The translations under genes were made by a program, and so were the position numbers. A DNA stretch of 64,000 bases, from the NCBI GenBank assembly GCA_035519135.1, contig DATIWX010000004.1:124001-188000 (forward strand), read 5' to 3'. Below the pieces are notes generated by a model. The model was not told the origin of the DNA. It saw nothing but the letters and a program-made list of their open reading frames with translations, and did no database searches. This DNA is from VBDM01 sp035519135 (lineage in GTDB: Bacteria > Pseudomonadota > Gammaproteobacteria > Burkholderiales > SG8-39). How positions within the stretch are numbered: position 1 is the stretch's first letter; every line of letters starts with the position of its first letter. Below are positions 25,383 to 32,977 of this stretch, piece by piece.

Positions 25383-28142
25383 ATGCTCCACAGCACGACG
25401 ATCATTCTCATCTCGTTTGCCTATCTCGGGCTGCTGTTCGCGATCGCGTACTACGCCGACCAGCGCGCCGACGCCGGCCGACCGGTTATCGCCAGTCCGT
25501 ACATCTACAGCCTGTCGCTAGCCGTATATGCAACGGCATGGACCTTTTACGGCAGCGTCGGCCGTGCAGCGAGCGACGGGGTGGGATTCCTACCGATCTA
25601 CATTGGCCCGACGCTGATGATTGCCTTGTGGTGGGTGGTGCTGCGCAAGATTCTGCGGATCTCGAAACGGAATCGCATCACTTCGCTCGCGGATTTTGTC
25701 GCGTCCCGCTACGGCAAGAGTGCACTGCTCGGCGGGCTGGTCACTGTCATCGCGGTGGTCGGCATTCTCCCCTACATCTCGCTGCAGCTTAAGGCGGTAT
25801 CAAGCAGCTTCACGATACTGGTTCAATATCCCGAAATCATCATGCCTGCTGAGGTGAGCGCAGCGCCGATCCGCGAGGACACGGCGCTTTGGGTGGCCCT
25901 GATCCTCGCCGCCTTCACCATCGCCTTCGGCACGCGCCATCTCGACGCGGCCGAGCACCACCAGGGAATGGTCGCGGCGATCGCATTCGAATCGGTAGTC
26001 AAGCTGCTCGCGTTTCTCGCCGTGGGAGTGTTCGTAACTTTTAGCGTCTACAACGGCTTCGGCGACGTGTTCGCGCGCGCGGCGGCAGAACCGGCCCTGC
26101 GTGTCATGCTGACTCCGCTCGAAGGCGTGGCGGGCGGCTACTCCAACTGGGTGTGGCTCACCATACTGTCGATGATGGCGATCATGTTCCTGCCTCGCCA
26201 GTTCCAGGTCGCGGTGATCGAAAACGTCGACGAAAAGCACCTCAACAAGGCGATCTGGCTCTTCCCGTTGTACATGCTGGCGATCAACGTGTTCGTGCTG
26301 CCGATTGCCTTCGGAGGCCTCCTGCGATTTCCGGACGGCAGCGTGGATGCCGATACGTTTGTGCTGACCTTGCCGATGGCCGAGAAGCAGGAGGTGCTCG
26401 CCTTGCTGGTCTTTATCGGCGGACTGTCGGCGGCTACCGGCATGGTGATCGTCGAGACGATCGCATTGTCCACGATGGTGTGCAACGACCTGGTGATGCC
26501 GGTCCTCCTCAGGTTGCGCCGCCTGCGGCTCAACGAGCGTCCAGACCTCACCGGGCTCCTGCTCGGCATACGGCGTGGCGCGATCGTGCTGATCCTGCTG
26601 CTCGGCTATCTGTACTTCAAGCTGGCCGGGGAGGCCTACGCCCTGGTATCGATCGGGCTGATTTCCTTTGCTGCCGTGGCGCAGTTCGGTCCGGCGATCC
26701 TGGGCGGTATTTTCTGGAAAGGCGGCACGCGCGCCGGCGCTCTGTCCGGGCTGCTCGCAGGGTTCGCCGTATGGCTTTACACCTTGTTCATTCCGGCCCT
26801 GGCACGCTCGGAATGGCTGCCGATCGGCCTGCTCGAGCACGGGCCGTTCGGCATAGAGCTGCTAAGGCCGCTGCAGCTGTTCGGATTGACCGGATTGGAT
26901 CAAATCACTCACGCGATGATATGGAGCATGATCGCGAACGTCGGTACCTATGTCGCAGTGTCGTTGGCCGCCTCGCCGAGCGCCGACGAGCATCGGCAGG
27001 CGAGCCTGTTCGTCGACGTCTTCCGTCTGTCGGGAGAGACGGGCGGCGCGCGCTTCTGGCGCGGCACCGCCACCGTGCCCGAGCTGTACAACCTGCTGGC
27101 GCGGTTTCTCGGTGCCGCCGCTGCAGACAGCGCATTCGCCGAGTACGCGGGGGCGAAGGGACTGCCCTGGCCCGACCAGCGCCTTTCCGCGGATGCGGAT
27201 CTGGTGCACTACGTCGAGGTTCAGCTCGCGGGGGCCATTGGGGCCGCCTCGGCGCGTGTCATGGTGGGCTCGGTAGTCAAGGAAGAGGCGCTCACCATAG
27301 ACGAGGTGCGCGAGATCCTCGACGAAGCATCGCAGGTGGTCGTGTACAGCCACCGCCTGGAACAGAAATCCCACGAGCTGGAAGCGGCCACGGCCGAGTT
27401 GCGCGAGGCGAACGAACGCCTGAAGGAGCTCGATCGCCTGAAGGACGAGTTCGTGTCGACCGTGACGCACGAATTGCGCACGCCGCTCACCTCGATCCGC
27501 GCGTTTACCGAGATACTGCTCGATGACCCGGACGTGGAGCTGGAGCAGCGCAGGAACTTCCTCGGCATCATCACCAAGGAGACGGAACGGCTTACGCGGC
27601 TGATCAACCAGGTCCTCGATCTGGCAAAGATCGAGTCGGGCAAGGCCGAATGGGTCGAGTCGGCCGTGGACATGAAGGAGGTGGTCTCCGACACACTTGC
27701 CGCAATGGGCCAGCTGTTCAAGGAGAGGAACATCGCCATCGAGGCGCGGCTGCCCGAAAACGTGTCCCCGGTTACAGCGGACCTCGACCGCATGATCCAG
27801 GTGATGCTCAATCTGCTTTCGAATGCCGCGAAATTCTGCGATCCGGTCAATGGCCGGGTCGAGATCGCGCTGTCCGAGCGGGACGGCTGCGTTCGAGTCG
27901 AGGTGCGGGACAACGGTCGCGGAATCAGCCCGAAGGATCAGGGTGAGATCTTCAGCAAGTTTCACCAAGTCGGAGGCGTGCTCACCGACAAGCCGCGCGG
28001 AAGCGGGCTCGGACTGCACATCAGCCGGCAGATCGTCGAGCACTTCGGCGGCAGAATGTGGGTGGAAAGCGATATCGGCCGCGGAGCCTGCTTCTCGTTC
28101 GTCCTGCCGACCGCCGCGGCAGCGGCCGAGCGTGCCGCCTGA
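25383..28142 (+). CDS. Sodium/solute symporter-histidine kinase fusion (CbrA/CrbS-like sensor)
   Basis: 919 residues. About 1–540 is an SLC5-like symporter domain with some 13 hydrophobic helices (YATAWTFYGSVGRAAS, RRITSLADF-like RNRITSLADFVASRYG, AVIENVDEKHL). About 560–640 is a STAC-like linker (ATVPELYNLLARFLG, VKEEALTIDEVREILDEASQ), then a short coiled coil. The kinase core has phosphoacceptor His696 in THELRTPL, N box MLNLLSNAAKF, DNGRGI and GSGLGLHIS. CbrA and CrbS regulate carbon use, acetate and histidine among others. No PAS domain is evident. A receiver gene follows after 13 nt and an MFS carrier after that. Confidence 0.92.
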   Translation: MLHSTTIILISFAYLGLLFAIAYYADQRADAGRPVIASPYIYSLSLAVYATAWTFYGSVGRAASDGVGFLPIYIGPTLMIALWWVVLRKILRISKRNRITSLADFVASRYGKSALLGGLVTVIAVVGILPYISLQLKAVSSSFTILVQYPEIIMPAEVSAAPIREDTALWVALILAAFTIAFGTRHLDAAEHHQGMVAAIAFESVVKLLAFLAVGVFVTFSVYNGFGDVFARAAAEPALRVMLTPLEGVAGGYSNWVWLTILSMMAIMFLPRQFQVAVIENVDEKHLNKAIWLFPLYMLAINVFVLPIAFGGLLRFPDGSVDADTFVLTLPMAEKQEVLALLVFIGGLSAATGMVIVETIALSTMVCNDLVMPVLLRLRRLRLNERPDLTGLLLGIRRGAIVLILLLGYLYFKLAGEAYALVSIGLISFAAVAQFGPAILGGIFWKGGTRAGALSGLLAGFAVWLYTLFIPALARSEWLPIGLLEHGPFGIELLRPLQLFGLTGLDQITHAMIWSMIANVGTYVAVSLAASPSADEHRQASLFVDVFRLSGETGGARFWRGTATVPELYNLLARFLGAAAADSAFAEYAGAKGLPWPDQRLSADADLVHYVEVQLAGAIGAASARVMVGSVVKEEALTIDEVREILDEASQVVVYSHRLEQKSHELEAATAELREANERLKELDRLKDEFVSTVTHELRTPLTSIRAFTEILLDDPDVELEQRRNFLGIITKETERLTRLINQVLDLAKIESGKAEWVESAVDMKEVVSDTLAAMGQLFKERNIAIEARLPENVSPVTADLDRMIQVMLNLLSNAAKFCDPVNGRVEIALSERDGCVRVEVRDNGRGISPKDQGEIFSKFHQVGGVLTDKPRGSGLGLHISRQIVEHFGGRMWVESDIGRGACFSFVLPTAAAAAERAA

Positions 28143-28155
28143 GCCTGCCTAACAT

Positions 28156-28572
28156 ATGAGCAAGCGAGTCCTGATAGCCGACGACGAACCGAGCATCGTC
28201 GCCGCGCTCGAATATCTGCTGCAGCAAGCTGGCTATGACGTGCTCATCGCACGCAACGGCGACGAGGCCCTCGCATTGATCGAGCAGCGAATCCCCGACC
28301 TGGTGCTGCTCGACGTGATGATGCCGCGCAAGAGCGGCTACGAAATCTGCAGTCGTATCCGCCATCATGCCGACTGGCGGCATATCAAGGTCATCATGCT
28401 CTCTGCCAGGGGACGCGACGCCGAAGTGAACAAGGGGCTCGCGATCGGAGCAGACCTCTATATCACGAAACCGTTTTCCACCCGCGAATTGATGGCGAAG
28501 ATCGGCGGTTTGCTCGGGCAAGGTTCGAGTACTGCGCGTCCCCCAGAGCACGATGCCGGGAACAAACGATAG
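28156..28572 (+). CDS. Single-domain response regulator (receiver only)
   Basis: 138 residues, all receiver: ADDEPS at 8–13, phosphoacceptor Asp53 in LLDVMMPRKSGYE, and ITKPF with the conserved lysine near 105. The C-terminus is a short tail without a DNA-binding or enzymatic domain. It starts 13 nt after the sensor kinase, so it is the probable partner. CheY-like output by protein contact or phosphotransfer is inferred; the orphan OmpR-type regulator at 22241 could be the transcriptional arm. Confidence 0.9.
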   Translation: MSKRVLIADDEPSIVAALEYLLQQAGYDVLIARNGDEALALIEQRIPDLVLLDVMMPRKSGYEICSRIRHHADWRHIKVIMLSARGRDAEVNKGLAIGADLYITKPFSTRELMAKIGGLLGQGSSTARPPEHDAGNKR

Positions 28573-28761
28573 TGCGGTGCAACACGCGCGCTTGCGCAAT
28601 GGCGGAGCACCGGGTAAGTTTCGCGTAAGCTCGGGCTGCGATATTGATGGCCGACGCGCTGGAGGAGGGGCCGCGCGCGGCGGCTGAAGCCACAACAATG
28701 TCGCCGACACAGCTGCCCAGCGCGGTCCGGTTTTTCTCACTTTGAGCCAAGGAGACCCACG

Positions 28762-30402
28762 ATGGCGGAGGCCAAGGCAAAAGGCTTTATGGAGGAGGAA
28801 TCAATCAAGAGCATCGGTACCGAAGAGAGGAAGGTCATCTTCGCTTCCTCGCTCGGCACGGTGTTCGAGTGGTACGACTTCTACCTCTACGCGGTGCTGG
28901 CGCCGTTTTTTGCAGCCTTGTTCTTCCCGCCGGGAAACCAGACGGCCGCGCTCCTATCCGCATTCGCCGCCTATGCCGCGGGATTCCTGGTGCGCCCGTT
29001 TGGCGCACTCGTGTTCGGCCGCATCGGCGACCTGGTCGGCAGGAAATACACCTTCCTGATGACGATCATCTTCATGGGTAGCGCGACCTTCCTGGTCGGC
29101 TTGCTGCCGACGTTTGAGCAGGTCGGCTGGCTCGCGCCGATACTGATGGTCACCTTGCGGCTGGTGCAGGGGCTGGCCCTGGGAGGAGAGTACGGCGGGG
29201 CAGCCACGTACGTGGCCGAGCACGCACCGCACGATCGGCGCGGATACGACACGTCCTGGATCCAGACCACCGCCACGCTGGGATTGTTCCTCGCGCTGGT
29301 GGTCATCTATCTGTGCCGCGGCAACATGGATGCCAAGGAGTTCTCCAGCTGGGGCTGGCGCATCCCGTTCTGGGTGTCGCTGATCCTCCTGGTATTCTCG
29401 GTCTATATCCGGCTCAAGCTGCACGAGTCACCGGTATTCCAGAAGATGAAGGCCGAGGGCAAAGGCTCGAAATCGCCGCTCACCGACAGCTTCTTCAAGT
29501 ATCCCAACAACAAGTACGTGCTGCTTGCGCTGCTCGGAGCGACGGCCGGCCAGGGTGTGGTGTGGTACACGGGGCAGTTCTACGCCCTGTTCTTCCTCAT
29601 CATCACGCTCAAGCTGGACTACGTTTCGGCGTATGCGCTCATCGGACTGTCGCTGCTGATCGGCACGCCCTTCTTCATCGTATTCGGCTGGCTCTCTGAC
29701 CGGATCGGACGGCTGAAGATCATCATGGCGGGCTGCCTGATCGCGGCGGTAACCTACTTCCCCTTGTTCGGCGCGCTGACGCATTACGTCAACCCGGCGC
29801 TGGAGGAATTCGCCGCGAAGACGCCGATTACCGTAGCGGCGAACGAGTGCAATTTCCACCTGTTCGTAGGACCGTGGAGCAAGTTCTCCGATTGCGACCG
29901 CGCCAAGGACTACCTCACCAAGCAGGGCCTGTCGTTCAAGTCCGTGCCGGCTGAAGCAGGCAAGTCGGTGGTCACGACGATCGGCAGCGTCAAAGTCGAG
30001 GGGTGGGACCAGAAGCAGCTCGACAATGTGCTCAAGGATGCCGGGTACAAGGGTGGGGCGGACAAGGCCAGGATCAACTGGTTCATGACCGAGCTGATCC
30101 TCGTCATCATGGTGATCTACGTGACCATGGTGTACGGCCCGATCGCGGCGTTCCTGGTGGAGTTGTTCCCGACCAAGATCCGCTATACCTCGATGTCCCT
30201 GCCGTATCACATCGGCAACGGCTGGTTTGGCGGCATGTTGCCGTTGACCGCGACGGCGATGGTCGCGGCCACCGGGGATATCTACTACGGGCTGTGGTAC
30301 CCGATCGTGGTGGCGGTCATGACCTTGATCATCGGTTCGTTCTTCCTGTCCGAAACCAGGGAGAGGGACATACGCACCTACGACCACAGCATGCTGCCCT
30401 AA
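28762..30402 (+). CDS. MFS transporter, metabolite:H+ symporter (ProP/KgtP/ShiA-like)
   Basis: 546 residues, longer than the usual 420–450. The MHS-type start (GTVFEWYDFYLYAVLAPFFA) and the motif-A loop FGRIGDLVGRKYTFL are typical, as is RLVQGLALGGEYGG. Residues about 336–438 are a hydrophilic insert between helices with two cysteines (NECNFH, SDCDRA). Substrates in the family are carboxylates, proline or betaine. It lies 189 nt after the receiver gene; that gap shows AAGGAGA before the ATG but no promoter I can support. I infer it imports the compound sensed by the upstream kinase. Confidence 0.88.
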   Translation: MAEAKAKGFMEEESIKSIGTEERKVIFASSLGTVFEWYDFYLYAVLAPFFAALFFPPGNQTAALLSAFAAYAAGFLVRPFGALVFGRIGDLVGRKYTFLMTIIFMGSATFLVGLLPTFEQVGWLAPILMVTLRLVQGLALGGEYGGAATYVAEHAPHDRRGYDTSWIQTTATLGLFLALVVIYLCRGNMDAKEFSSWGWRIPFWVSLILLVFSVYIRLKLHESPVFQKMKAEGKGSKSPLTDSFFKYPNNKYVLLALLGATAGQGVVWYTGQFYALFFLIITLKLDYVSAYALIGLSLLIGTPFFIVFGWLSDRIGRLKIIMAGCLIAAVTYFPLFGALTHYVNPALEEFAAKTPITVAANECNFHLFVGPWSKFSDCDRAKDYLTKQGLSFKSVPAEAGKSVVTTIGSVKVEGWDQKQLDNVLKDAGYKGGADKARINWFMTELILVIMVIYVTMVYGPIAAFLVELFPTKIRYTSMSLPYHIGNGWFGGMLPLTATAMVAATGDIYYGLWYPIVVAVMTLIIGSFFLSETRERDIRTYDHSMLP

Positions 30403-30436
30403 GCAGGCGAGCAAGGGGACTCCGTTCCCAAGAGCG

Positions 30437-30469
30437 ACAAGGGCCCGCGGAAGCGGGCCCTTGTTTTTT
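30437..30469 (+). terminator. Bidirectional rho-independent terminator between the MFS and kinase-USP genes
   Basis: Perfect 12-bp stem (30437–30448 with 30453–30464), loop GGAA, followed by a T-run to 30469. The stem begins with ACAA, so the reverse strand has only a weak T-run. It separates two convergent genes. Confidence 0.92.
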
Positions 30470-30482
30470 ACGCAAGCCCGGC

Positions 30483-31910
30483 TCAGGTGAAGTCGTCGTC
30501 ACGTTCGGAACCCCGCTCGGGCTCCGGAATCCGCACGGCGTAGACGCTGCAATGCGCCTTCGCGGTGACGCCCGAAGCCACCGAGCGCCACCACGCCAGC
30601 GCGTGTTGCGTCGGGCTGGGCGCGCCGATCAGAATCAGGTCGACGTTGTTGCGGCGTGCGAACTCGAGCAGGGCCCCTTCCGGGCGCGGGGATTCGATCA
30701 CGTGCAGCGACAGCCGCCGCGGCGACAGCCGCAACGGCTCGACCCAGTGCCGGAGCAGCACGAGGTGATCGAGGTGCGCACCGGAAGCGCCGTCCCCGGT
30801 GCCTCCCGCTCCCGGCCCGCCGCCGATCACCGATACGCAAATCAGCCGGAAATCAGCTGAAAGAGACAGCACCCGCGCGGTTGCGCGCTGCAGAGCGGGC
30901 TGGCGTGCGTCATCCGGGTGTGTGGTGTCGACGGCGACCATGATCACCGGCGCCGCCTCCGCGGCCCTCGACCTGGGCTTGGCGTTTGCTTGCAGCTGCA
31001 TGCCGCGCGCGCGCCACCAGCGCCGCATCTGTCCGAGCAATCCGGCCTGGCGCGCCTTGTGCCCGCGCCCGGTCAGGGAGACGTGCTCGGGGCTGCGGAG
31101 GTCGAAGGCGAGATGTGCGGCCGACTGATAGCGATCGTCTGCGCCTGGCTCCAGGCAACGCAGGATGATCTCCTGCAGCCAGCGCGATACTTCGGGGGCG
31201 CGCACGCGCGGCGGAACCGGGTCGAGCCACAACCGGTCGCGCAGGCCCGCCATGGTCCTCGGTGTGCCGAAGGGCAGGCGGCCGGTCGCCATTTCGTAAA
31301 GCACCACGCCAAGCGCGAATATGTCACTGCGGGGATCCGATCGCGTGCCGAGCACCTGCTCGGGGGACACGTACGGCGCGGACCCGGCGGCGAAGCGCTT
31401 TTCCTCCGCGAGCAGATCGGGATAGCGCTCGTGATGTGCCAGGCCGAAATCGATCAGCACGACCGCGCCATCCGGTTTGACGATGATGTTGTCGGGCTTG
31501 AGATCGAGGTGGATCGCATCCTGCAGGTGCAGGTCGTGAACAGCGTCGGCGATGGCGGCCCCGATGCGGGTGACCTCGGCCGGCGAAAATGTACCGCGCC
31601 TCAGCATGCTCTCGAGACTCTCCCCGCCGACCCATTCGGCAACCAGGTAAGGCACTCTTGAGAGGTCCCCGGCCGCCACGAAGCGCGGCACGTGGGGCCC
31701 GCTGAGGGCCGGGAGGATGAGCGCTTCAGTCTCGAAACTGATGAGGTTCTCATCCGGCTCTTGGGGCCCGATGCGGGGCACCTTCATGATGATCGGGAAC
31801 TCTCGGACCGGCTCGGACACCCGGAATATCTGGGACTGCGCGCCGGTGTGGATGCGCTCGCCGACGCGATAGCCGTCGACTACGGCACCGGGCGCGATCG
31901 GATCGAGCAT
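30483..31910 (-). CDS. Ser/Thr protein kinase fused to a universal stress protein domain (copy 2)
   Basis: 475 residues from ATG 31910 (MLDPIAPGAVVDGYRVGE), paralogous throughout to the product of 23730–25127. The kinase has IIMKVPRIG (ATP lysine), HLDLKPDN, LIDFGLAHHERYPDLLAEE and SPEQ, with a degenerate glycine loop (IHTGAQSQIF). The USP domain runs from VIMVAVDTTHPDD to the nucleotide-type loop LILIGAPSPTQ and CSVYAVRIPEPE. The frame is open upstream to 32171, but that part lies inside the phosphatase gene. The gap to the phosphatase stop is 11 nt, so they are cotranscribed. Confidence 0.87.
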   Translation of the reverse strand: MLDPIAPGAVVDGYRVGERIHTGAQSQIFRVSEPVREFPIIMKVPRIGPQEPDENLISFETEALILPALSGPHVPRFVAAGDLSRVPYLVAEWVGGESLESMLRRGTFSPAEVTRIGAAIADAVHDLHLQDAIHLDLKPDNIIVKPDGAVVLIDFGLAHHERYPDLLAEEKRFAAGSAPYVSPEQVLGTRSDPRSDIFALGVVLYEMATGRLPFGTPRTMAGLRDRLWLDPVPPRVRAPEVSRWLQEIILRCLEPGADDRYQSAAHLAFDLRSPEHVSLTGRGHKARQAGLLGQMRRWWRARGMQLQANAKPRSRAAEAAPVIMVAVDTTHPDDARQPALQRATARVLSLSADFRLICVSVIGGGPGAGGTGDGASGAHLDHLVLLRHWVEPLRLSPRRLSLHVIESPRPEGALLEFARRNNVDLILIGAPSPTQHALAWWRSVASGVTAKAHCSVYAVRIPEPERGSERDDDFT

Positions 31911-31921
31911 CGGGGAGCGGA

Positions 31922-32662
31922 TCAAACGCCTTTTTCGACGCGGTACGCGTGCGCTTCCGGTAGGCCGGCCTGTCGGATCTTTTCCGCCGCCGCGATGTGA
32001 TCGTACGCAAGCCGTTGGAAGGCAATTTGTTCGCGCGCTGGATCGAACAGCGTGTAGGCCGCCGCAGGCTGGCCGTCGCGGGGTTGGCCTACCGACCCCA
32101 CGAGCGCGAGCCAGCGGCGGTGGCCGCGTATCGGAACCGGGCTGCCCGGGGTCGGCTTGAACGCGGACCATTTCCCCTGCGCTCCCTCGAAATAGAGCAT
32201 CTGGTCATGGACGTGCCCGGAAAACGTATAGGTGGTCTGAGCCGCTTCAACGCTGCGCCGCGCTGCCTCCGGGGTGTCGACGTAGTCCCAGCGCGCGGGG
32301 GACGCGGCCGAGGCGTGCACGAAGCACATCGCTCCGTCGCGCACGAGCATCGGCAAAGCAGAGAGGAATGCCCTGCATTTTGCCGTGAGCACGCCGCGCG
32401 TCCACTCGATGGACTCCTTCGTGGCATCGTTCATGTAGGCGGCGCGCTTCTCGATCGCCTCGTCATGGTTGCCCTTCACGGCGATCGCGCCCAGGTCGGC
32501 GCAACGCGCTACTGCGGCGACCACTTCGTCAGGGTTGGCTCCATAGCCGACCAGATCGCCGAGGAACGCGTACCGCTCGGCGCCGTTTTCGGCAGCATGC
32601 TTCAGACAGGCGTTGAGTGCCTCGATATTGCCGTGAACATCCGAGAGCAGTGCGATGATCAA
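31922..32662 (-). CDS. Calcineurin-like metallophosphoesterase (copy 2)
   Basis: 246 residues, same length and layout as copy 1. Motifs: SDVHGN near residue 7, GDLVGYGANP, GNHD, HASAASPARW, GHVHDQ. Shared stretches such as AFLGDLVGYGA, FVHASAA and VGQPRD show a duplication. It is first in a two-gene unit with the kinase-USP gene and divergent from tRNA-Phe. Confidence 0.88.
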   Translation of the reverse strand: MIIALLSDVHGNIEALNACLKHAAENGAERYAFLGDLVGYGANPDEVVAAVARCADLGAIAVKGNHDEAIEKRAAYMNDATKESIEWTRGVLTAKCRAFLSALPMLVRDGAMCFVHASAASPARWDYVDTPEAARRSVEAAQTTYTFSGHVHDQMLYFEGAQGKWSAFKPTPGSPVPIRGHRRWLALVGSVGQPRDGQPAAAYTLFDPAREQIAFQRLAYDHIAAAEKIRQAGLPEAHAYRVEKGV

Positions 32663-32760
32663 CCCGCCTCCAAGACTTCGCCAGGCAGGTATTCATGATA
32701 GCAGCCTAGGCTGACCGTCGATCGGTACGCGTGATGAGTGCGAACGAAGTGCCCGTGTCC

Positions 32761-32790
32761 TTGGCGGAAGCAGCGCTTCGCCCGTATAAT
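32761..32790 (+). promoter_or_regulatory. Predicted promoter of tRNA-Phe
   Basis: -35 TTGGCG (4 of 6), 18-nt spacer, perfect -10 TATAAT at 32785–32790. The predicted start is about 40 nt before the mature tRNA 5' end. Confidence 0.6.
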
Positions 32791-32836
32791 TCGCGCTCCT
32801 TTCCACCGGCGTCCCGGAATGTGGGATGCCGCGGAC

Positions 32837-32912
32837 GGCCAAGTAGCTCAGTTGGTAGAGCAGCGGACTGAAAATCCGTGTGTCGCTGGTTCGATTCCGG
32901 CCTTGGCCACCA
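32837..32912 (+). tRNA. tRNA-Phe(GAA)
   Basis: 76-nt cloverleaf. Acceptor GGCCAAG pairs with CTTGGCC; the D arm is GCTC/GAGC; the anticodon stem GCGGA/TCCGT holds CTGAAAA, giving anticodon GAA; the T loop is TTCGATT. CCA is encoded at 32910–32912. Confidence 0.97.
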
Positions 32913-32976
32913 CGATTTCGCCGAGCGCGCGCGAGGCAAAATCGAAAGGGGTGGCGATTCCGGCCTTGGCCACCAC
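32892..32976. repeat. 22-bp direct repeat of the tRNA-Phe 3' end
   Basis: The last 21 nt of tRNA-Phe plus one base (32892–32913) recur exactly at 32955–32976, including T-loop sequence, acceptor strand and CCA. The 41 nt between the copies contain a near-perfect 10-bp inverted repeat (32913–32922 with 32935–32944, one mismatch). A repeated tRNA 3' end is the usual mark of site-specific integration (attL/attR) or of partial tRNA duplication. No integrase gene is present. Confidence 0.85.
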
Positions 32977-32977
32977 C

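Noticed and set aside
28573..28761. Possible sigma54 promoter before the MFS gene
   Set aside because: No TGGCAC-N5-TTGC-type pair with correct spacing was found, and no sigma54 activator domain is encoded in the locus.
22964..32662. Interpretation of the duplicated modules as a composite transposon
   Set aside because: The duplicated parts are genes with substantial divergence, not terminal repeats. No transposase or target-site duplication is visible.
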